64,000 nt of DNA from Spirosoma agri (GTDB lineage: Bacteria; Bacteroidota; Bacteroidia; Cytophagales; Spirosomataceae): NCBI RefSeq assembly GCF_010747415.1, contig NZ_JAAGNZ010000001.1:2294001-2358000 (forward strand), given 5' to 3'. A program made the translations under genes and the position numbers. Positions 36,068 to 43,585 of this stretch are shown one piece after another; position 1 is the first letter of the stretch, and every line of letters starts with the position of its first letter. The notes below the pieces were generated by a model. That model was not told where the DNA came from and did not search any database. It was given only the letters and a program-made list of their open reading frames with translations.

Positions 36068-36829
36068 TCAAACCAGATCGCCAAAACCACCCGTAACAAA
36101 ATGGTCATGGCCAGTGACATAGGAAGCCCGCTCTGAGACCAGAAAGGCAATCATCTCTGCCATTTCCTGGGCCGTACCCACCCGGCGAAGGGGAATAGAC
36201 CCGAACAATTGGTCCACCGTGATACCCATGCCGGTGGCTAACAGTTTACGACCTTCGTCTCCTCCCTCGGTTTTGATCGCACCAGGCGTTACCAGGTTGA
36301 CCCGTATACCAGCCGGAGCCAACTCTCTAGCCAGTGATCCCGTGTAAGCGTCCAAGGCCGCTTTAGCCGCGCCATAATGGGCCAAAAATCCATGAAAGGG
36401 CAGCAGACCACCCGCTGAGATGTTCACAATGGCCCCCGAACCGCTTTGCCGGAGGGCCCCTAATAACGGCTTAGTTACCCGAACCGCGCTCATGAAGTTG
36501 ATCATCAGCGAGTCCAGCCAGTCTTCGTCGGTAATCGACTCAATGCCGGGCAGGATGGGCGTAGTAGCTCCCACATTATTGACCAAAATATCCAAACCAC
36601 CCAGAATGCGCAAGGCTTCCTGAGCGAGAGCCGTTGCGCCCCCCAGCGTGCTGACGTCCCCTGAGATGAAGGTGGCCCCGGCAGGCGTCTCTTCATGGGG
36701 AGAGCGGGCCGAAACGACGACGCTGGCCCCGCCGTCAAGCAAACGCTGGGCTGTGGCTGCCCCAATGCCTTTTGAACCGCCCGTGATCAACGCTTTTTTA
36801 CCTTCGAATTCAGTCTTATACTCGTTCAT
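36068..36829 (-). CDS. Short-chain dehydrogenase/reductase (SDR), second copy
   Basis: 253 residues from ATG 36829; the frame is open to 36877. Cofactor motif GGSKGIG at 17-23, NNVG at 84-87 (Val for the usual Ala), Ser138, Tyr152 and Lys156 (YGAAK), and a closing SYVTGHDHFVTGGFGDLV typical of classical FabG-like SDRs. NADP(H)-dependent oxidoreductase with unknown substrate. It is preceded by a Crp-type regulator on the same strand and followed by an ABM protein, so regulator-SDR-ABM looks like a small operon. Confidence 0.92.
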   Translation of the reverse strand: MNEYKTEFEGKKALITGGSKGIGAATAQRLLDGGASVVVSARSPHEETPAGATFISGDVSTLGGATALAQEALRILGGLDILVNNVGATTPILPGIESITDEDWLDSLMINFMSAVRVTKPLLGALRQSGSGAIVNISAGGLLPFHGFLAHYGAAKAALDAYTGSLARELAPAGIRVNLVTPGAIKTEGGDEGRKLLATGMGITVDQLFGSIPLRRVGTAQEMAEMIAFLVSERASYVTGHDHFVTGGFGDLV

Positions 36830-36905
36830 CGTTATCTGATCTAGTTCGTTATGATTGACGCAACAAAGGTCAGACAACGCCTTGACGTGGCTAGTGAAGT
36901 AGATT

Positions 36906-36941
36906 ACTAAATGAGGGTGAACTAGTTCACATTCGTTTAGT
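36906..36941. promoter_or_regulatory. Extended dyad around GTGAACTAGTTCAC, putative operator
   Basis: A perfect 14-bp palindrome GTGAACTAGTTCAC at 36917-36930 is flanked at exactly 5 nt on each side by ACTAAA and TTTAGT, which also pair. It lies about 75 bp before the SDR start and touches the stop of the Crp-type regulator, so it is the likely binding site of that regulator. Confidence 0.65.
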
Positions 36942-37555
36942 TACTTTTTTGGGGTAATTTTCTGCTTACGGATTTTAGAGAGGAATTCCCGGGTCATGCC
37001 CAAGTAAGAGGCAATGATGTAAAGCGGTATTCGCTGAAGTAACAGGGGATGCTTTTGGGCAAACTCGTCGTAGCGTTCTTCAGCGGTCAGACTTAATTGA
37101 GCGATGACTCGTCGTTGGATGGTTAGTGCGATCAGTTGTGCTCGTCGCATCATGGCCACTGAAAACTGGGGTATTTTTTCCAGTAGTATCTGTTCACTCT
37201 CATAACTCCACTGAATGATGGTACTCGCTTCAAGCGCTTCGACAAACAACGTGGCCGGCTCTTGCAAGAGGAAGCTGCCCGGATCACCGATCATCCCATT
37301 ATCTATGGCCAGTGAAAGAGTATGCTCTTGTCCGTCAGGGCTCACAATGTAAGCTCGGAAAGCCCCTGTGACCACATAGGTGCGATGGTTAGAGATAAAT
37401 CCAGGTTGCTCGATGAGTTGTTTACGTTTCACTTTTTTCGTGCGCAACATGGCGATGAACAATTCTTTATCTTGATCAGTAAGGGTGATATGCTGAGCGA
37501 TGTGGTGCAGTAGCGAAGAAAAGCCGGGCGTGTTTTCCAAAATTGAGTTGAGCAA
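36941..37555 (-). CDS. Crp/Fnr-family regulator with an uncertain start
   Basis: About 204 residues from a TTG at 37555; the open frame extends to an ATG at 37789 but that part is not Crp-like and runs through the MITE-like element at 37620-37764. The Crp fold starts at about SILENTPGFSSLLHHIAQHI, with KRKQLIEQPGFISNHRTYVVTGAFRAYIVSPDGQEHTLSLAIDNGMIGD for the barrel and a C-terminal helix-turn-helix RIPLYIIASYLGMTREFLSKIRKQ. It has no cAMP pocket. The element insertion has probably replaced the original promoter and start. It lies upstream of an SDR, as at 9567, and likely controls it. Confidence 0.8.
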   Translation of the reverse strand: MLNSILENTPGFSSLLHHIAQHITLTDQDKELFIAMLRTKKVKRKQLIEQPGFISNHRTYVVTGAFRAYIVSPDGQEHTLSLAIDNGMIGDPGSFLLQEPATLFVEALEASTIIQWSYESEQILLEKIPQFSVAMMRRAQLIALTIQRRVIAQLSLTAEERYDEFAQKHPLLLQRIPLYIIASYLGMTREFLSKIRKQKITPKK

Positions 37556-37619
37556 TAAGTCTTTGCAATGATGAGAACGAATTGGCTGGTAAAATCGTAC
37601 CGTCTTATTAAACGCCCCT

Positions 37620-37764
37620 GGCTGTTGCACAACTCGAACTAAGGAAAGTCTGGGTTTTCTAGTGTGCTGGATGGTCCGGTTTGACCTTTCACAACCCCAA
37701 GATTTTGACCAGCCAGTGGCTTTGCTAACCACAATCCTGACTATGCGTGAGTTGTGCAACAGCC
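37620..37764. mobile_element. MITE-like element with 16-bp perfect terminal inverted repeats
   Basis: GGCTGTTGCACAACTC at 37620-37635 and its exact reverse complement at 37749-37764 enclose about 113 bp without an internal transposase. The ends resemble those of IS5/IS6-type elements. No clear target-site duplication. It sits at the 5' end of the Crp-type regulator and may have changed its expression. Confidence 0.65.
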
Positions 37765-37861
37765 ACGAGCCTTTCTTGAGACAAGCCAAATATTTCCTTT
37801 ACTATCTTCCACGAAGCCCCGAGTAGGCAGTCCCTTAGGTTAGCTCAAAGGTATTCGGTTA

Positions 37862-38620
37862 CTAAAAGGAAGAAGCCAGCCGGAACCCCAGGTTGGCGTA
37901 GCCCAACCGGAAGGGGTTGCGATAGGCTACGCGGCTTTTAGCCGGTTCACTGGACCGATTACCACCCCGGAAAACACGATGCGGCCCTGTTGCAGGGCCC
38001 TTCGGATCATGTTCGGGACTTTTAACATAATAGGTCTCATCATACCAATCGTTGCACCATTCAAAGACATTGCCCGACATATCATACAAGCTCAATTCAT
38101 TGGCCTGTTTTTGGCCAACTGGATGAATAGTTGATCCGCTGTTGGCAAAAGTCCAAGCTACCGCATTGGCATCATTACTACCGGCATAGGCAAATCCCTT
38201 GCTTTTGGTACCGCCTTTGGCAGCATACTCCCATTCGGCTTCTGTGGGCAGGCGATAGTGCTTACCGGATAGGGTATTCAACTTTGTTATAAATGCCTGT
38301 ATATCGTCCCAGCCGACAGCGGTTACCGGACAATCCATACAATCAGTACGACCGGAAGGATTACTGCCCATAACCTGCTGCCATTGTGCCAGGGTAGTTT
38401 CATACTTAGCTAGTTTGAAACTGCTTAGAGTAACAGTATGGATTGGCTTTTCATTATCATTCTCATTACCACCCATAGCAAACCTGCCGCCCTGCACCGT
38501 TACCATATCCGGCTCACTGATATCTTCAACCGCGGTTGCGTTTTCTGATAGCTTCGAATTACTTTGCCACTGGGTAGCTGCCGCCGTTACAAGCAGAACG
38601 GCGATTGAAATGTAGTTCAT
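37862..38620 (-). CDS. Formylglycine-generating enzyme-like (SUMF1/FGE-sulfatase) protein
   Basis: 252 residues from ATG 38620; the frame is open to 38650. A single hydrophobic segment ISIAVLLVTAAA anchors or exports it. The rest is a compact FGE fold: MVTVQGGRFAMGGNENDNEKPIHTVTLSSFKLAKYETTLAQWQQVMG, DCMDCPVTAVGWDDIQAFITKLNTLSGKHYRLPTEAEWEYAAKGG, YDMSGNVFEWCNDWYDETYY, and HRVFRGGNRSSEPAKSRVAYRN. The two Cys needed for Cu-dependent sulfatase activation are not placed as in true FGE, so it is a paralogue in the EgtB/SUMF1 superfamily, often of unknown role in Bacteroidota. Single gene. Confidence 0.85.
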   Translation of the reverse strand: MNYISIAVLLVTAAATQWQSNSKLSENATAVEDISEPDMVTVQGGRFAMGGNENDNEKPIHTVTLSSFKLAKYETTLAQWQQVMGSNPSGRTDCMDCPVTAVGWDDIQAFITKLNTLSGKHYRLPTEAEWEYAAKGGTKSKGFAYAGSNDANAVAWTFANSGSTIHPVGQKQANELSLYDMSGNVFEWCNDWYDETYYVKSPEHDPKGPATGPHRVFRGGNRSSEPAKSRVAYRNPFRLGYANLGFRLASSF

Positions 38621-38779
38621 CACTGGATTTTTCGCCGGCGTTTCCGGCACCTGTCTCTATAATTCTAGTAGGCCACTTTTCTACTTTGTATGTTTGGCGC
38701 TAATCGGCTGGGAGTATGTCGAGTAAGCCGCCAAACAAGCTTGCAGACAGAACAAATGAAGGTGGCAGCGTGAACTATG

Positions 38780-38846
38780 AAACGCCCAATTTAAGAAGCA
38801 GGCGCATGAAGTTTACGTCGTCTCATTTGGAAGCGATTAATGAGAA
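38780..38846 (+). repeat. Hairpin repeat family, copy 15 (full length)
   Basis: AAACGCCCAATTTAA, GAAGCAGGCGCATGAAG, then core GTCTCA-N15-TGAGAA at 38820-38846; the loop has GGAAGCGATTAA. Length 67 bp, the same as copies 1 and 3. Confidence 0.75.
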
Positions 38847-38942
38847 TAAATGACATTCGGTTTTATAACAGATAAATGAAAGCAGTCGGCTCATCCAATT
38901 ATTATATGCGAACGATGATTGGAGAAGCCATCTCTTTACAAT

Positions 38943-41618
38943 CTATTCTGCTCGTAAAGACTTTATTGGGTTCACCAGAGCGGCTTTTACGCTTCGCAGA
39001 CTAACGGTCAGTAAGGCAACCAAGAACGTGATCAGAATGGCCAGCAAAAAAATATCTGGACCAATCTCAATACGATACACAAAACTGGCCAGCCACTTAT
39101 TCATTGACCACCATCCCAGCGGGGCCGCCAGCACAAATGCCAGCAGAAGCAGACGAGAAAATTCTTTCCCAAACAGCCAGAGAATACCAGACGTACTCGC
39201 TCCTAATACCTTTCGCACGCCAATTTCCTTCTTTTTTTGATCCGCCATGAATGACACCAACCCGTATAGCCCTAAGCAACCAACAAAAATGGCGATGCCC
39301 GCAAACCACTGAATGAGTCTTAGCAGCAAACTATCGAGCTTATAGAGCCGGTCAATGTCTTCATCCAGAAAACGGTACATGTAAATCGACGACGGATACA
39401 GGGTCGTCCAGACTTTTTCAAACCCGGCCAGTGTAGCCTTCAGATTCGTCGGGTTCACTTTTATTCCACAACTAGTATACATCTCACGCCGGGTCGTCAA
39501 GCAGAGCGGCTCAATCGCGATACGGAACGACTTAAAATGGAAGTTTTTCATCACCCCAACGATGGTCCCCAATTGACCATTGATCGTTGCCGTTTTGCCT
39601 ATTACATCCTGTAGGGAGGCTAACCCAAGGGCTTTTACAGCGGCTTCGTTTAGTAAGTACTCCCGGACTGTATCGGACGAAGCCAGATTGCGACCGGCCA
39701 GAATGGGTATTTTAAACGTGGGCACGAACTGATCGTCCCCGGTTTTATAGGATATATTGAAGCTTTCAGCTTTAACGCGCGAGGCATAGCGAATGCCGGT
39801 GCTGGCCAGAAATTCGGTTGCAGGAGGGCTATCAAAAAACGTCACGTTTTGCACGCCAGCCATTGCCGAAAGCTGGGCACCTAAAGTAGTTATTTTTGAC
39901 TTTTGATTATCAGGCATTGGTAGAATGACGATTGCATCTTTCTGAAACCCCATGTTGGCCTGCTCTGAATACCGTAACTGGTTGGTAATGATCAGCGTGC
40001 CGATAATGAGCAGCTGGGAGATCGCAAACTGCGTGACAACCAGCCCTCTTCGTAGGGAGAAACCGCCTGCCGATTGTTGAGAGAGCTTACCTTTCAGTGC
40101 CAGCACGGGCTGAAAACGAGCCAGAATCAGGCCGGGATAAGCGCCTGAACAGAACGTCACGATTAATAGCAGACCAAGCAAAAAGGTAAATAGGTATGTA
40201 TCCGTCAAGGGATTTATGGCTAGCTCTATATCAAACCATTGATTGATAGTTGGTACGACCAGATACGCCAGTCCTAGAGCGATAATCAGGGCTACGCTAG
40301 CGATGAGCGCCGTTTCAGTGATAAATTGCCAGAAAAGCGCTCCTCGTTGGCTGCCCAATGCTTTCCGAACACCGATTTCTCTGGAGCGATCCAGTGCCTG
40401 CGCTGTTGCCAGGTTAATAAAATTGACGCAGGCCGTAACCACCAGGAAAAAGCCGATCAGGGCAAACGTCCAGAGATTTTTTTTCTCCATATATCCCCTC
40501 AGTTTGGGGTTAAAGTGAACATCGAGGAGTGGCTGTAACTTAAACTGAAAGATCTTAGCATTCTCTTTATCATAGTATTTAGCACTAATGGCCGGAAGGA
40601 TATTGGAATCGACCATAGCTGCCGACACACCTGATTTGAGCTTGATAAAGCACTGCATCTCTTTATTGAAACCTAACCACCAATCTTTTTCAACCATCCA
40701 GGGACTATGATCCTGCAAATTGCTGTAAGGAAGATAGATTTCCGTATGAAAATCGGTCGTAGCTGGCAGGTTCTGAAGAACACCCGTAATGGTTACGACC
40801 AGCGAACTATCAATGCGCAATAGCTGACCAATAGGGTCATTATCCCCAAAGTATTTTTTGGCAATTCGCTGCGTGATGAGAGCGGTATTACGCTCCTGCA
40901 AGGCCGTTCGCGGGTTACCCTCCAGCAGTGGAAAGTTGAAAATGTGTAGCAGATCTGAATCAGCGAACGCCACATCTTCCTTAAATTTTTTCTGGGGTGA
41001 AACAGACACCACGCGCTCTTTCAAAAAACCAATTCGCCCCACTTTTTCTGCAACGTCATAGCCACTTTTGAAGGCTTCGCCCATCGGATTGGGAACGCCC
41101 GTACTATAAGTCACCTTTTCGGAACGAAGCTCTGTCGTAATGCGATAGATACGATTATAATCTGCATGGAAGGTGTCAAAACTGAGGTGGTATTTGACCA
41201 AAGTAAAGGTCAGAATGGCACCGGCAATGCCCAGACTCAAACTCAACACGTTGATCAGCGTATAGGATTTGTGCCGATTCAGTTTTCTGAACGCGATTTT
41301 AACATAATTGCTTATCATAGTCTTTAGGTTTGGATCTGAATAATCAGTTTGTTTTGTGTCTGTGTGGATTGGTTGACCCGGCTTACGCCAAAGCCGAGGA
41401 TGGAACAGCAACAGCATTTCCAGCACATACAGCAGTTGGGCTTTAGTAACCCCGTACCGATGGACTCGCTTTTGAAACAATTCATGCAAATCGCCCAGCA
41501 CTTCATCCCGTATATAAGGAGCCGTAATACGAATGAGTAGCTGCTCAGCCCAGCGTGGTGGCTGGATCCCTGACCGCTTCGAATGATTTTGTAGGTGGTC
41601 TTTATTTTCCCGATTCAT
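38943..41618 (-). CDS. FtsX/MacB-type ABC transporter permease with N-terminal prefix domain
   Basis: 891 residues from ATG 41618, whose ATGA overlaps the PadR stop. Residues 1-100 are a soluble prefix region (RWAEQLLIRITAPYIRDEVLGDLHELFQKR) seen only in this Bacteroidota subfamily. Then come two repeats of an FtsX permease: first helix near NHKSYTLINVLSLSLGIAGAILTFTLV, a periplasmic MacB_PCD domain, three helices around WTFALIGFFLVVTACVNFINLATAQAL and GSQRGALFWQFITETALIASVALIIALG, then a second set ending in VSFMADQKKKEIGVRKVLGAS and the C-terminal helices. It exports or signals by long-range conformational change with a separate ATPase, which is not in the window. PadR controls it. Confidence 0.9.
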   Translation of the reverse strand: MNRENKDHLQNHSKRSGIQPPRWAEQLLIRITAPYIRDEVLGDLHELFQKRVHRYGVTKAQLLYVLEMLLLFHPRLWRKPGQPIHTDTKQTDYSDPNLKTMISNYVKIAFRKLNRHKSYTLINVLSLSLGIAGAILTFTLVKYHLSFDTFHADYNRIYRITTELRSEKVTYSTGVPNPMGEAFKSGYDVAEKVGRIGFLKERVVSVSPQKKFKEDVAFADSDLLHIFNFPLLEGNPRTALQERNTALITQRIAKKYFGDNDPIGQLLRIDSSLVVTITGVLQNLPATTDFHTEIYLPYSNLQDHSPWMVEKDWWLGFNKEMQCFIKLKSGVSAAMVDSNILPAISAKYYDKENAKIFQFKLQPLLDVHFNPKLRGYMEKKNLWTFALIGFFLVVTACVNFINLATAQALDRSREIGVRKALGSQRGALFWQFITETALIASVALIIALGLAYLVVPTINQWFDIELAINPLTDTYLFTFLLGLLLIVTFCSGAYPGLILARFQPVLALKGKLSQQSAGGFSLRRGLVVTQFAISQLLIIGTLIITNQLRYSEQANMGFQKDAIVILPMPDNQKSKITTLGAQLSAMAGVQNVTFFDSPPATEFLASTGIRYASRVKAESFNISYKTGDDQFVPTFKIPILAGRNLASSDTVREYLLNEAAVKALGLASLQDVIGKTATINGQLGTIVGVMKNFHFKSFRIAIEPLCLTTRREMYTSCGIKVNPTNLKATLAGFEKVWTTLYPSSIYMYRFLDEDIDRLYKLDSLLLRLIQWFAGIAIFVGCLGLYGLVSFMADQKKKEIGVRKVLGASTSGILWLFGKEFSRLLLLAFVLAAPLGWWSMNKWLASFVYRIEIGPDIFLLAILITFLVALLTVSLRSVKAALVNPIKSLRAE

Positions 41619-41950
41619 GTTAAGCGACCAAAAGCGGTTTTGGGGATACCATCCCAAAGTTCATTCCGGATGCGTCGTGCTTCCTGTACGGCTTGTTCAC
41701 CGGCCAGGGTAATCGTAAACAGGCGTTTGCTTCGACCTCCTCGTTCGGCAATCGGCTCACTAAACCGGGAATGAACCAATCCTTTTTCTTCTAATCGTTG
41801 CAGAGTCCGATGAACAACGCCTAAGCTCATAGGCCGCTCCAAACGGCTGCTTAGTTCCTCCAGGACAGCTACCCCATAGGCATCATTGTAAAGTAGCGCT
41901 ACCGTTAGCAGAACGATCTCTTCTAACTCACCCAGTTGAGTCCCTTTCAT
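41615..41950 (-). CDS. PadR-family transcriptional regulator
   Basis: 111 residues. A winged helix covers residues 5-80: GELEEIVLLTVALLYNDAYGVAVLEELSSRLERPMSLGVVHRTLQRLEEKGLVHSRFSEPIAERGGRSKRLFTIT. This is the short PadR form that ends soon after the wing and dimerises by its last helix. PadR proteins repress their own gene and a neighbouring transporter until an inducer binds. It overlaps the permease start by an ATGA, so the two are translationally coupled, and two dyads lie about 130-165 bp upstream. Confidence 0.92.
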   Translation of the reverse strand: MKGTQLGELEEIVLLTVALLYNDAYGVAVLEELSSRLERPMSLGVVHRTLQRLEEKGLVHSRFSEPIAERGGRSKRLFTITLAGEQAVQEARRIRNELWDGIPKTAFGRLT

Positions 41951-42078
41951 AGATTAGTAGGTTGTAAAAGCGACACAAAAGTATCTTTTCCTTTTGCATA
42001 GCAAATAAAGGGCCAATAGGACCAATTCGCTCCAGACCCTTAAAAAGGTTATTTTAGGCTTTTGTCATCGCTTTTCTC

Positions 42079-42116
42079 GTCCGTTTTCGGACTGTCATCT
42101 GTCCAAATTTGGACAG
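42079..42116. promoter_or_regulatory. Two adjacent dyads upstream of the PadR-permease operon
   Basis: GTCCGTTTTCGGAC at 42079-42092 (5-bp arms) and the perfect 18-bp palindrome CTGTCCAAATTTGGACAG at 42099-42116 sit side by side. They have the size and place of operators for the PadR protein encoded next. Confidence 0.55.
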
Positions 42117-42118
42117 TT

Positions 42119-42168
42119 AATGAAAGCAAAGTAAAGCGCCTTTCTCAACTTGGGAGGATCGCAACAGA
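42119..42168 (+). repeat. Hairpin repeat family, copy 16 (diverged)
   Basis: AATGAAAGCAAAGTAAAG, then core TTCTCA-N15-AACAGA at 42142-42168 with GGGAGG in the loop. The 3' arm no longer pairs. It lies between the dyads and the dead IS3. Confidence 0.5.
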
Positions 42169-42243
42169 TACAGGAATGCAGCTAACAACTTCCACGCTAA
42201 ATTCATATTACTTTTACTATCTCTACAACTGAGTTGGTCCGGT

Positions 42244-43102
42244 TTAGCGGAACACTGAACTTGTCAGATTTGTGAAATACTGATTCTCGAATTGTTCAGG
42301 GCTTTGATAGTCCAGCGATGAATGCTTCCGTGCTCGGTTGTAATACGCTTCAATGGAGTCGAAGATTTCTGTTTGTGCATCTTCCACATTCAGAAAAGCT
42401 CCCCCTTCCACTAACTCCCCCTTTAGGCGGCTGCTTCGGCAGTCCGATCCACAATGACTCGGCAAAGGCGTTATCATACGGATCGTCGGCCACCGTGGCT
42501 CTGCTCATGCTGGGCCTACTGTGCCACAATCGAATCAACTCTTTCAGGGCGGCCGACACATATTGCCCACCTCGGTCTGAGTGCGTAACCAAACCTGGGG
42601 CGGGCTGACGCATCTGCAAGGCACGGCGTAACGGAACAACAACGAGTTCATCTTTCATTGGTTCGCCCACTTGCCAGCCTACTACTTTACGTGAGTATAA
42701 ATCCATCCAAACGGCTAGATACGCCCATTCGCCGTTGACCAGCGGCAGGTAAGTAATGTCGCTAACCGCCCGGTGGCCCGGGCAAACCAAATTAGGAGCC
42801 TTAGGCAGCGGTTGATCTAGCAACAAATTCGACCAGTAGCCTTTGCCATGTGTGCTATTTGTCGTGCGTGGCACAAAAGACCTGGGCTCAATAGCCTGTA
42901 AACCAATTTGTTTCATAATTCTCCTTACCTGATGACGCCCTACTACGCACCCTTGCTCTTTTAGTTCAGCCGTAATCCTTCTACTACCATACCGTCGTTT
43001 ATGCTGAACAAAAACCTGCTCTACTAGCTGCTGCTTATTGGTCTGATATTGAGTGAGTTGGTATCTATCGCCACGCCTGTACCGCGGGGTAGCCCGTGCC
43101 AT
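42244..43102 (-). pseudogene. IS3 OrfB transposase, frameshifted by a 16-bp insertion
   Basis: The upstream frame (from 43102) keeps the first two acidic residues of the DDE triad (DITYLPL and HSDRGGQY) and ends at AESLW. The downstream frame starts after the 16-bp insertion and carries the last block with the third acidic residue nearby and YYNRARKHSSL. Neither half alone can work. Confidence 0.8.
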
Positions 43103-43450
43103 AGTAAGCTGTCCGACTTACTTCCAAAACGGAGCAGAGCGTTTCAACCGCAAACTCATCAGCTAAACATCGGACTAGGTCATAGTGCCATCTCAAGTCT
43201 GCTGGCTGACGATGCTTAACGCTTTTTTTAAGCTCTCGCGCTCCACTTCCAGCTGCTGAAATCGCTACTGTAAACGCTGATTCTCAAGCAGTACATACGT
43301 CGAATGGCCTATTAAAAACTGCTTTTCTTCCCCCTTCGTCCGTTGCTTCCAACGGTCCGCCGTCGCGGTTATAGATGAGGGCTTCACTGATACCCAGTGC
43401 CTGAGCCACATAAGGCGATACGGATGTACTTGTAGAGCATAGTCGCGAAT
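42244..43450 (-). mobile_element. IS3-family insertion sequence, inactive
   Basis: OrfB is recognisable from about 43125 to 42244: RYRRGDRYQLTQYQTNKQQLVEQVFVQHKRRYGSRRI, ITYLPLVNGEWAYLAVWMDLYSRKVVGW and HSDRGGQYVSAALKELI. An insertion of 16 bp at 42433-42448 breaks AESLW-SRLKGELVEGG into two frames, after which FDSIEAYYNRARKHSSLDYQSPEQFE completes the protein. OrfA upstream (VAQALGISEALIYN at about 43410, then REL-KKS-KHRQ) is broken by several frameshifts and stops. No intact transposase remains. Ends are approximate; terminal repeats could not be defined. Confidence 0.85.
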
Positions 43451-43585
43451 CTGGCGCTAAAAACCCCTGGTTTGATTGAGCAGACTAAAGTACAGGTCGT
43501 ACTGCCAGACAGGCTGTTAAGCTTTGGTAATCATTGTGGAGGAGAAGGTAAACAGGCTAGCGGTGAATTACACTGTAAAACGATC

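Noticed and set aside
4676..42168. Reading the hairpin repeat as a mini-gene (for example SSHLGAIYENL followed by a stop at 30606)
   Set aside because: Copies vary mostly at first and second codon positions and keep some third positions, the opposite of coding constraint, and stops fall at different places.
4676..42168. GGGAG hairpin loops as CsrA/RsmA binding sites
   Set aside because: The loop GGA fits, but Bacteroidota generally lack CsrA, and the copies ignore gene orientation.
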